Of a DNA stretch of 20,409 bases, positions 6,996 to 14,127 are shown in pieces; position 1 is the stretch's first letter, and each line of letters starts with the position of its first letter. This DNA is from an uncultured Eubacteriales bacterium (GTDB lineage: Bacteria; Bacillota; Clostridia; Oscillospirales; Oscillospiraceae), in NCBI GenBank assembly GCA_900540545.1, contig UQGJ01000044.1:1-20409 (forward strand). The letters run 5' to 3'. The position numbers and the translations under genes were made by a program. A model generated the notes under the pieces. It saw only the letters and a list, made by a program, of their open reading frames with translations. It was not told the DNA's origin and did not search any database.

Positions 6996-8235
6996 CGAGC
7001 CCATCATCCTCTCCGGGCTCCAGTCCATGCTCCGCTGGGAGGAGTACGGCTGCACCGTCGTGGGCACCGCCCGCAACGGCAGTCAGGCCATGGAGCTCAT
7101 CCGGCGGCAGACGCCGGACATCGTCATTTGCGACATCAACATGCCCGTCCTCACCGGGCTGGAGCTTTTGACCCAGTGCTCCGGGGAATTCCCCGCCCTG
7201 GTGTTCATCATGCTCACCAACTACGAGGACTTCGGCATGGCGCGGGAATCCCTGCGCAACCGGGCGGTGGACTACCTGCTGAAAATCGACCTGGACGACG
7301 AGAAGCTGGCCCACTCCCTCCAGCTGGCCATCCAGGAGCACGAAAAACGGCGGAAGCTCTATGCCGCGCCGGCCTCCGCCGGACCGGAGGCCCCGTCCGA
7401 CGACCCCCTCCCCAGTCAGGTGCGGCTCCTGCTCTCCCCCAGCAGCGGCGAGGGCGCCCAGCGGGCCGCCGCCTTCCTGGCCGGGCGCGGCATGGCCTCC
7501 CACTGCGCCGCCGCCCTTCTGGTCCTGGACCCGGCCCGCATCCCCAACATCGGCGGCTTCAGCCCCGAGGAAAAGGCCCGTCTGTTCCAGTTCCACCAGC
7601 AGCTGGCCCAGGACATGGCCCAGAAGCTGTTCAGCGGCGTGGGCTATCTCATGCTCCCTCCCGCCCCCGGCGGCGGGGCCATCCCCTTCTTCTTCTGGGG
7701 TCTGGACAGCACGGAACCCCTGCGGCGGTTCCACGACAGGCTGACCGCCGCCCTGGGGGACATCTCCCAGATGCAGCTCAGCCTGCTGACCACGGAGATC
7801 GTCTCCGGCGGGGACTTGGCGGACCTGCGCTTCCAGCTGGCGACCCTGCGGGGCGAGTACGACATCTGCCCCCAGCCGTTCCTCCAGTATACACCGTCCA
7901 TGGGGAAGATCGACTACGTGGAGGCCGCCCGGCACTATGTGGAAAGCCACATTCTGGAGCGCATCTCCGTCCAGGACGCGGCCGCCGCCATCGGCATCAC
8001 CCCCAACTACCTGTCCGCCCTCTTCAAGCGCCAGCTTGGGCGCAACTTTGTGGACTACGTCAACGCCATCAAGGTGGAGTACGCCTGCACCCTGCTCAAG
8101 AGCGGCAAGCACCTGGTCTACGAGATTTCCCATACCCTGGGCTATGACAATGCCTACTACTTCACGAAGGTGTTCAAGCGCTATACCGGCGTCACCCCCT
8201 CAGAGTACCAGACCTTGTCTCAAGCGGAGGGATAG
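6970..8235 (+). CDS. YesN-like response regulator, REC + AraC-type DNA-binding domain
   Basis: A 421-aa cytoplasmic transcription factor. The N-terminal receiver has the acidic pair Asp8-Asp9 (LVDDEP), phospho-acceptor Asp55 in CDINMP, Thr83 in MLTNYEDF and Lys105 in DYLLKID. The proline that usually follows this lysine is isoleucine, a variation within the YesN group. A poorly conserved middle of about 190 aa links to a C-terminal AraC/XylS unit with two helix-turn-helices. The first is ISVQDAAAAIGITPNYLSAL and the second includes YEISHTLGYDNAYYFTKVFK. The ATG at 6970 has GGAGG upstream, inside the kinase gene. It likely activates the divergent binding-protein promoter through the repeated boxes at 5070-5150. 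Confidence 0.93.
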   Translation: MYRILLVDDEPIILSGLQSMLRWEEYGCTVVGTARNGSQAMELIRRQTPDIVICDINMPVLTGLELLTQCSGEFPALVFIMLTNYEDFGMARESLRNRAVDYLLKIDLDDEKLAHSLQLAIQEHEKRRKLYAAPASAGPEAPSDDPLPSQVRLLLSPSSGEGAQRAAAFLAGRGMASHCAAALLVLDPARIPNIGGFSPEEKARLFQFHQQLAQDMAQKLFSGVGYLMLPPAPGGGAIPFFFWGLDSTEPLRRFHDRLTAALGDISQMQLSLLTTEIVSGGDLADLRFQLATLRGEYDICPQPFLQYTPSMGKIDYVEAARHYVESHILERISVQDAAAAIGITPNYLSALFKRQLGRNFVDYVNAIKVEYACTLLKSGKHLVYEISHTLGYDNAYYFTKVFKRYTGVTPSEYQTLSQAEG

Positions 8236-8251
8236 TCTCCGCCATGGACGC

Positions 8252-8289
8252 AAAAAACGGAGGACAGCCAATGGCTGTCCTCCGTTTTT
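8252..8289. terminator. Bidirectional intrinsic terminator
   Basis: A perfect 17-bp stem (8253-8269 with 8273-8289) with a 3-nt loop AAT. It begins with an A-run and ends with TTTTT, so each strand reads a GC-rich stem followed by U residues. It separates the plus-strand two-component operon from the convergent minus-strand M60 peptidase gene, which ends 4 nt beyond it. Confidence 0.92.
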
Positions 8290-8293
8290 GTAC

Positions 8294-11200
8294 TCAGCCC
8301 TCCGCCGGGCCGGGGGTGAAACCGGGAGTGTAGTCCGGGTTGAAGTCCCACAAGAAGTAGCGCACCACGGCGTACCAGTGGTCCGCCACCTCCTGGGTCA
8401 GGTCCGGGCCTTCCAATGCGGCCTCGGCCTCGCCGCAGGCGGCCAGCAGGTTGTCCACAAAAATCTGCTGGACCTCCTCGTCATAGCGGTCATTGACGGG
8501 GGAGATGTTCTCCAGGGAAGCCACGCTTCTGGCCAGGGCCACCAAGTCCTCCAGGGCGCCGGTGTCCACGTAGACCACCAGGGCGTCCAGCGCGGCGGTC
8601 AGCTCCTCCAGGGAGGCGTCGGTCTCGGCCTGGGAGGCGTCCCGCCGGTCATACACGGCCCGGGCGGCGGCCAGGGCTTCGGCCAGCGGGGCCCAGCTAT
8701 CGGCGGTGTAGACACTCTCGTCCAGAGAGCCCGCCTCCACGATGGCCCGGGCCAGAGCGTCCTTGTCGGCCTCGGCCACGGCGATGAGGAACTTGGCGTC
8801 GGCCCAGTCGGCGTGGTCGTTGGCGTTGCCGTTGCCGCCGTCGGTGACCACCAGCTTGAGGGTCTTGGCCCCGATCAGGGGCACGGCCAGGGTCTCGGCG
8901 GGCATCCCCTTGCGCATCACGCCGGTCTCGGCCATGAGCTGGCCGTCCACGTAGACCTGGAACTTGACAGAGGTGTTGCCGTTGGCGGCGGTATGGTCCG
9001 CGCCCACGTCGCTGATGAAGTAGTAGAAGTCCTTGCCAGAGAGGTCATAGGCCACCTCGGAGTGGGCGTGGACGCCCAGCCCCTTGTCATAGGTCCTCAC
9101 CCCGTCGGCGGCGGCCAGCTTAATGGGGTTGCTGTTAAGGGACTTGTCGGTCTGGATCTTGCCCCAGCCCACCTTGGCGCTCTTCCACTCCTGGTCGCTG
9201 ACGTAGACGAAGCTGTTGACCACCACCAGCCGCTTTTCCACCCGGGTGGTATTGCCGTCGGAGTCGGTGACGGAGTAGGAGAGGGTGAACGCCCCGGTCT
9301 TGCCGAAGGTGTAGTCGGTGTCGCAGGAGACGGCGGCGGTCAGGTCGCCGTCCTCCACGTCGTAGGCGGTGACATCCGCCAGGATGGCGTCGAAGTCCAC
9401 GTCGTCGGGGCTGGTGTAGGCCACGTCCTGGGCGTGGATGACGGGAGCGGTGTCCAGCACGGAGAACCGGGCGCCCGCCCAGACGGTGTGGTCGCTGCCG
9501 TTGGCCCCCAGGCTGTCGGTGACCAGCTTCAGCTCCTTCACGCCGGCCAAGTCCACAGCCACATAACGCATATCGGTGTTAGCCTGCATCGCGCCGCTGT
9601 CATAGCGCAGCTTGCCGTCGGCGAACACCTGGAACTTGGCGTTGGCGCCGGTGTTCTTCATGGCCTGGTCAATGCCCACGTAGGACTCGAACCAGGTATA
9701 CCCGGTGTCGGTGAGGTCATAGACGATTTCGCTGGAGGCGTGGGCCCCCAGGCCCTTCTCAAAGGGCACCTGGGCCCCGTCCTTCACCAGCTTGATGGGA
9801 TTGCCCTGGATATTGCGGTCCTTGCGGAACTCGCCCCAGCCCACTTTGGCGCTCTGCTCCTCCACGTCGGAGGCGTAGACAAAGCCGCTGACCACAGCCA
9901 CGGGCACGGTGCGCTGGGCGCTCCGCCCGGCGGCGTCGGTGACGGAGTAGGTCACGGAGTAGCCGCCCCGGACGTCGGTATCCACGTCGCTGGACACCAC
10001 CTGGATATTGGCGGTGAGGTCATTGCCGTCCTTGTCGGCGGCGGTGACGGCGGCCAGGGGGTCGAAGTCCCCGTGGAGGGGCACCAGTGTGCTGGCGGAG
10101 ACAGTGATGACCGGCGCGTCCAGGTCCGCGGCATAGGGCTCGCTCACTTCGGTGCGGTTCATCCGCAGGTCATAGGCCCGGGCGGTGTAGACGTGGGGCT
10201 GCCCGTCGTCGGCGAAGTAGGCAGTAGTAAAGGTACCGTTCTGGGTGAAGCCCAGCACCTTCCCGTCCTCCATCACCTCGTAGCCCAGCAGGGCGGCACT
10301 GGCGGCGGCGTCCAGGGAGAGGGTCACCCTGAGCTTGGCCCCATCCCGGCCCACAGAGGTGATCTCGGGAATATAGTCGGCCTCGAAGGCGCTGGTCCGG
10401 TCCTTAGTGGCCTTGGTCCACAGGTACCAGGGCTTCACGTTCTCCGGCCGCTGGGGCACGCCCAGGGCCGCCAGGGCGGCGTCCACCGTCTCGGTGCGGG
10501 TGATGAAGCCGTAGCGCTCGAAGTGCTCCACCACGTCCATACCCAGCACGTAGGAGGATACCACGGCCATCCGCTGCCGGTCGGTGAGGCCCAGGTCCTT
10601 GGCCACCCCGGCCCGGAAGGCCTTCTGGTACTCGGGCCAGTAGTTCTCATTCAGCAGGTGGAGCTGCCACCACATGCCCAGGTTGTGGGGCGTGAAGGAG
10701 ATGTCCTTGTAGTCGTCCCGGCCCAGATAGGCCAGGATATTGTCGTAGTGCACCCGGTCGTACTCCCCCTGGACATCCACGGCGATGTGGTTGGCCCACA
10801 TGTTGTTGGTCACCTCGGGCACCTTGCCGCCCATGATGTCCAGCTGGTGGCCGGTCTCGTGGGTGTAGATCCAGCCCACCAGGGTGCCCTTGAAGAACAG
10901 GTTGACACTGCTCTGCTGGATGCCCACGTGGTCCCCGGCGGCATAGCCGGCGGCGAAGGGCTGCATCACCCGCATCATGAGCCGGGATGTGCCGATGTCG
11001 TTGAGGGGACTGCTGCCGTCCAAACCGGCGAAGGAGAGCATCTCGTTTACCCGGTCATTGTGAAAGTCCACGGTGCGCTGTGGGTCGGCGGTGCCAGCCA
11101 GGAAGGGCGCGGCGGCTTTCAGGTTGCCGTTGAGGACAAAGCGCTCGCTGTACAGCTCCACGATGTCCACGGTGCCCGCCGGGTCGGCGTCATACCTGGC

Positions 11201-12544
11201 CTGATAGGCCGCCAGCTCGGCCAGGAAGGCCTCCACGTCGTCCCCGTCCCGGAAGAGGGGGTAGTCCTCCACGCCCTCCATGCGGACGCGGGGAGCGGAG
11301 CCCTGCTCCTCGGCGGTGTAGGGGTTCACGAAGTAAATGGCGCCGCCGGGGGTGGTCTTGACGCTCCAGCTGTTGCTGTAAATGTTGGGGGCGGTGATGA
11401 TGTTCTCCCCGTTTTTCAGGGCGTAGCTCTTCTGCCACCAGCCGTAGCGCCCCATCTGCTGGGTAAAGACCACGGTGGGCATGGGGCCGTCCTCGTCGGC
11501 CTGGACGTAGATTTTCACCACGTCGCCGGGCTGGGCGGTGTAGCCCGTGGGGAGCATGTTGCTGGCGTAGCTGCTCATGAGCAGCTCCTTGCGGGCGTGG
11601 TAGACGCCGTCCCCCCGCTGCTCCAGGGTGATGACATCCTTGGCGTAGTCCACCGCCCCGGTCTGAATGGCGATGGCGGTCTCCACCTTGGCCAGCAGGG
11701 TCTTGTCGGGGTTGGCCCGGGCCTTCTCCAGCATGGCGTTCAGAACGTCCGTACTCTGGTACTCAGGCTTCAAGGCGGACATGGTGCCGTCGGCAAAGAG
11801 GTTGTCCACCTCCGCCGCCAGGGGGTCGGGCCGGTAGAAGGCCAGCTCCCCCGCCGCGGCCCAGTTCTGGTTGGCCTGTTCAAAGACGAACCGCAGGCGC
11901 AGGAAGGTCGTGGGGGCAAAGCTGATCTGGGTGCCGCCGGCGGCCACGGGAGCCGTGCCGGAGCCCACCAGCTCGAAATCCTCCCCCGCCGCGGTCTGGG
12001 AGGCGTAAACGGAGAAGGCCGTGGGGAAGCCCTTGTTGGCCGCCCCCTGGACCCGGGGATAGTATACCAAACTGCCCAGCTCTTCCGCCTGGGCAAAGGT
12101 CACGGTGACGGTGTTCTGGAAGTTGTCGGAGTTGGGCTTGCCCGTCTCCCAGTGGGTCTTCACGTCGCCGTCGATAAGGTTGCCGATGACGCTGCCGCCA
12201 TACTTGCCGCCGTTGTTGGCGGCGCTGGCGGCGTACACCCGGAAGGCCCCGTCGTACTCCGCCTGATACGCGGCGGGCACGCTGAACCGCCCCACGGTGA
12301 TGGCGGCGGGCTCGGGCAGGACCTCGGGGGGGACCTCCTCCTCCGGGGGGATGATGTCGCCCTCGAAGCCCTCGTCGCCCTCGTCGGGCAGGGCCTCGTC
12401 CGGGGTCGCGTCCTGAAGGGCCGCGCCGGTCTCCGGCGCGGCGGGCTCCTCGGTTCCGGCGGCCAGGGCCGGAAGGCCCAGCTGGAAGGCCAGGGCCAGG
12501 GTCAGGAGCAGGGAAAGTGCTTTGGACAGTTGGTGGTGCTTCAT
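8294..12544 (-). CDS. Secreted M60-family (enhancin/mucinase-like) metallopeptidase
   Basis: A 1416-aa secreted multidomain protein. The signal peptide is about residues 1-29 (LALAFQLGLPALAA). An acidic Pro/Glu linker runs to about 80, and an F5/8-type carbohydrate-binding domain covers about 82-238. The M60 catalytic region is about 310-700, with zinc motif HETGH at 562-566 and Glu577 ten residues on, matching the family's HExxHx(8-28)E. Two DUF5011-like Ig domains (about 808-885 and 1032-1109) alternate with two NPCBM-like sugar-binding domains (about 887-1029 and 1111-1254). A FIVAR-like helical module lies at about 1257-1323, followed by a tail of about 90 aa. No LPxTG motif or C-terminal membrane span is seen, so release or glycan-mediated retention is likely. 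M60 enzymes cleave O-glycosylated, mucin-like proteins; the substrate here is inferred. The ATG follows GAGGAG. A c-di-GMP riboswitch lies in the leader. Confidence 0.92.
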   Translation of the reverse strand: MKHHQLSKALSLLLTLALAFQLGLPALAAGTEEPAAPETGAALQDATPDEALPDEGDEGFEGDIIPPEEEVPPEVLPEPAAITVGRFSVPAAYQAEYDGAFRVYAASAANNGGKYGGSVIGNLIDGDVKTHWETGKPNSDNFQNTVTVTFAQAEELGSLVYYPRVQGAANKGFPTAFSVYASQTAAGEDFELVGSGTAPVAAGGTQISFAPTTFLRLRFVFEQANQNWAAAGELAFYRPDPLAAEVDNLFADGTMSALKPEYQSTDVLNAMLEKARANPDKTLLAKVETAIAIQTGAVDYAKDVITLEQRGDGVYHARKELLMSSYASNMLPTGYTAQPGDVVKIYVQADEDGPMPTVVFTQQMGRYGWWQKSYALKNGENIITAPNIYSNSWSVKTTPGGAIYFVNPYTAEEQGSAPRVRMEGVEDYPLFRDGDDVEAFLAELAAYQARYDADPAGTVDIVELYSERFVLNGNLKAAAPFLAGTADPQRTVDFHNDRVNEMLSFAGLDGSSPLNDIGTSRLMMRVMQPFAAGYAAGDHVGIQQSSVNLFFKGTLVGWIYTHETGHQLDIMGGKVPEVTNNMWANHIAVDVQGEYDRVHYDNILAYLGRDDYKDISFTPHNLGMWWQLHLLNENYWPEYQKAFRAGVAKDLGLTDRQRMAVVSSYVLGMDVVEHFERYGFITRTETVDAALAALGVPQRPENVKPWYLWTKATKDRTSAFEADYIPEITSVGRDGAKLRVTLSLDAAASAALLGYEVMEDGKVLGFTQNGTFTTAYFADDGQPHVYTARAYDLRMNRTEVSEPYAADLDAPVITVSASTLVPLHGDFDPLAAVTAADKDGNDLTANIQVVSSDVDTDVRGGYSVTYSVTDAAGRSAQRTVPVAVVSGFVYASDVEEQSAKVGWGEFRKDRNIQGNPIKLVKDGAQVPFEKGLGAHASSEIVYDLTDTGYTWFESYVGIDQAMKNTGANAKFQVFADGKLRYDSGAMQANTDMRYVAVDLAGVKELKLVTDSLGANGSDHTVWAGARFSVLDTAPVIHAQDVAYTSPDDVDFDAILADVTAYDVEDGDLTAAVSCDTDYTFGKTGAFTLSYSVTDSDGNTTRVEKRLVVVNSFVYVSDQEWKSAKVGWGKIQTDKSLNSNPIKLAAADGVRTYDKGLGVHAHSEVAYDLSGKDFYYFISDVGADHTAANGNTSVKFQVYVDGQLMAETGVMRKGMPAETLAVPLIGAKTLKLVVTDGGNGNANDHADWADAKFLIAVAEADKDALARAIVEAGSLDESVYTADSWAPLAEALAAARAVYDRRDASQAETDASLEELTAALDALVVYVDTGALEDLVALARSVASLENISPVNDRYDEEVQQIFVDNLLAACGEAEAALEGPDLTQEVADHWYAVVRYFLWDFNPDYTPGFTPGPAEG

Positions 12545-12579
12545 CTCTTTTCTCCTCGTTTCTCTCTATTGATACCAAA

Positions 12580-12597
12580 CGGGGCATAAATGCCCCG
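12580..12597 (-). other. Leader hairpin close to the M60 start (possible expression platform)
   Basis: CGGGGCA/TGCCCCG, a 7-bp GC-rich stem with a 4-nt loop, is followed on the minus strand by only three U residues. It ends about 35 nt before the start codon of the M60 gene. It may be a weak terminator or a sequestering element of the riboswitch. Confidence 0.4.
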
Positions 12598-12620
12598 GTA
12601 AGGCCGTGATGGACGCGGCA

Positions 12621-12661
12621 ACGCCCTCCAAGCCGGTCCAAAACGGACAGACTGAGGGCGT
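12621..12661 (-). other. Leader hairpin between aptamer and M60 gene
   Basis: Outer arms ACGCCCTC/GAGGGCGT (8 bp) enclose inner arms GTCC/GGAC. It lies between the riboswitch aptamer and the hairpin near the start codon, and may serve as an alternative pairing element. The role is inferred. Confidence 0.4.
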
Positions 12662-12664
12662 CAG

Positions 12665-12694
12665 AAGAAAACCGGGGCGAAAAAGCTCCGCCCA
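12665..12694 (-). terminator. Possible riboswitch-coupled terminator
   Basis: On the minus strand GGGCG and CGCCC enclose GAGCTTTTT and are followed by CGG and the U-rich run TTTTCTTCT. It lies just 3' of the aptamer, where a ligand-controlled terminator would sit. The stem is only five GC pairs, so this is tentative. Confidence 0.4.
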
Positions 12695-12775
12695 AGCTGC
12701 AACCGGCTGTCATACCCCCATCGGCTTTAGACCCTTGGCTTTGCGTCCCCGCCTTTCGGCGGGTTTGCCCAATAT
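12692..12775 (-). promoter_or_regulatory. Cyclic-di-GMP-I (GEMM-I) riboswitch aptamer
   Basis: Read on the minus strand, the aptamer shows GGGCAAACC, then a hairpin CCCGCC-GAAA-GGCGGG with the GNRA tetraloop (12763-12748), then GGGACGCAAAGCC. GGGTCTAAAGCC and GGGGTATGACAGCCGG follow; their TAA and TATG parts form the tetraloop receptor. These blocks occur in the order and spacing of the GEMM-I consensus. The basal stem is short (GCAA/TTGC). The aptamer lies about 150 nt upstream of the M60 peptidase start and downstream of a good promoter, so it should make the gene respond to intracellular c-di-GMP. Whether it switches on or off is not decided by the sequence alone. Confidence 0.93.
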
Positions 12776-12828
12776 TCAAATGTCTTTTGGAAGAAATTTT
12801 ACTAACATATAATTCCTATGTGTTTTCT

Positions 12829-12856
12829 ATTATATCACCAAATTCCGTAAACACAA
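12829..12856 (-). promoter_or_regulatory. Promoter of the M60 peptidase transcript
   Basis: On the minus strand a perfect TATAAT (12834-12829) lies 16 nt from TTGTGT. It is in an AT-rich patch about 55 nt upstream of the riboswitch aptamer. A start near 12822 gives a leader of about 280 nt. The -35 is weak. Confidence 0.6.
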
Positions 12857-12931
12857 GAGGCAATTTTCCAAAAAAGAGGACGGGAAATCAGCACCCAGAC
12901 GCCGTGCAGGCGGACAGGGCGGTCATGCCCT

Positions 12932-13317
12932 CTAGTCGGTGGGCTTGGAGCCACCCAGATGGGCCTTCTGTTCGGCCAGGCTCATGTTGAAGAACCGTTT
13001 GCCCCGGTCCAAGGTGCGGATGGCGTTCATCTCGGCGTCGGTCAGGGTGAAATCGAAGATGTCGACGTTGTCCGCGATGTGCCGGCGATTCGTGTACTTG
13101 GTGACATCTATGAGGGCGTGTTCACCCAGCTGGGTAAAAAGTACGGCACGCTGCGCTCGTTCTGGTAGGCGTGGGCGGTGTCGATGTGGCGGTAGCCCAG
13201 CTTCAGGGCGTCCAATACCGCCCTGCGGGTGGGTTCGCCGCCGGGCACCATGTAGACGCCCAAACCAAACTGGGGGATTTTGTTGCCGTCGTTCAACGTG
13301 ATATAAGTCTGTTCCAT
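12932..13317 (-). pseudogene. Aldo/keto reductase, internally deleted
   Basis: The N-terminus is a clear AKR: ITLNDGNKIPQFGLGVYMVP then LGYRHIDTAHAYQNERSV, with the catalytic Asp46 and Tyr51. After residue 57 the sequence leaves the family and stops at 13108. In another frame the DNA then encodes an AKR C-terminus (VDIFDFTLTDAEMNAIRTLD, FFNMSLAEQKAHLGG) ending at TAG 12932. About 160 residues of a usual 280-aa AKR are missing, including the catalytic Lys and His, and the two ends are out of frame. The ATG at 13317 still has an AAAGGA site. It is the last gene of the MerR-controlled operon, 31 nt after the CMD gene. An assembly error is possible but less likely than a deletion. Confidence 0.85.
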
Positions 13318-13348
13318 ATTCGGTTCCTTTCCCGATTCCCTGTTCAAG

Positions 13349-14116
13349 CTACTTTTGCGCGCCGGCCTGCCCGGCCGCCTCATTGACGCAGCGCAGGGCG
13401 TTGAGACTGCGGGGATAGCCGATGTAGGGCAGGCATTGTGAAATCACCTTGATGAGGAACGCCTTGTCGTTGCCCAGGCGGAGGTTGGCCCCGGCGTGGC
13501 TCACGAGCTGGGGCTCACAGCCCCCCTGGGCGGCCAGGAAACAGAAGGTGATCATCTCCCGCTGCTTGTAGTCCAGGCCCCCGCGGGTGTAGAAGTCGCC
13601 GAAGCAGTTGGCCGCCAGCCACTGGTTGATGTGGCGGCTCTCCTCTGGCCCGGACTGATAAAATTCCCGCATATGTTCGCCGAAGATGTCCACCTGGGCC
13701 TGGACCCCCGCCTCCAGGCGGATCTCCATCGTGGTAGTGGCCTGGCCGGGCAGTGGCAGCTCCACGCCCTGGACGGCGAACACTTCGTTGGTGGCTTTCA
13801 AAAAGGGAAGCACCCGTCCCATCCCCAGGTAGTCCACCGCCTGATAGACGGTCTCCTTGACCTCCACCGGCGTCACGCCGAGGTTCATCGCGGCGGGTAC
13901 CATCTCACGGAAGGCATCGATGCCCTGACAGCCCAGCAGGGCGGCCAGAATAGCCAGGAACCGGGTCCTTGCGTCCAGGTCGTCCTGATGCACCACCTCG
14001 TCGAAGGCGAAGTTCTCAAACCGCTCGACGTACTCCGGGTCGGTCTCCAAAAACGGGTTGGGACGGCTGAGAAACATTTTATCACGGTAGGTTTGAGCTC
14101 GTTCCGAAATCGCCAT
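13349..14116 (-). CDS. Carboxymuconolactone decarboxylase (CMD) family protein, two-domain
   Basis: A 255-aa cytoplasmic protein with two CMD-like halves, about residues 45-125 and 165-245. The second half has EMITFCFLAAQGGCEPQLVSHAG. It lines up with the AhpD-type CxxCxxxH site but keeps only the first cysteine (Cys200) and His207; the second cysteine position is glutamine. A disulfide peroxidase activity is therefore unlikely. Proteins of this kind often sit with cupins, SDRs and flavodoxins in redox or electrophile-response operons, as here. The ATG at 14116 follows a full AGGAGG, and the gene starts 11 nt after the SDR stop. The biochemical role is unknown. Confidence 0.85.
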   Translation of the reverse strand: MAISERAQTYRDKMFLSRPNPFLETDPEYVERFENFAFDEVVHQDDLDARTRFLAILAALLGCQGIDAFREMVPAAMNLGVTPVEVKETVYQAVDYLGMGRVLPFLKATNEVFAVQGVELPLPGQATTTMEIRLEAGVQAQVDIFGEHMREFYQSGPEESRHINQWLAANCFGDFYTRGGLDYKQREMITFCFLAAQGGCEPQLVSHAGANLRLGNDKAFLIKVISQCLPYIGYPRSLNALRCVNEAAGQAGAQK

Positions 14117-14127
14117 AGAGTACCTCC

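Noticed and set aside
5196..7076. A 626-codon minus-strand frame
   Set aside because: Antisense shadow of the histidine kinase, which has complete motifs on the plus strand.
7937..12589. A 1550-codon open frame on the plus strand
   Set aside because: It is the antisense shadow of the M60 gene (codon bias in GC-rich DNA). Its translation is low-complexity Gly/Val/His-rich, with no domain, and it starts inside the response regulator gene.
12600..12812. Small plus-strand protein antisense to the M60 leader
   Set aside because: The frame overlaps the riboswitch and its hairpins and lacks a promoter, ribosome site and family resemblance.
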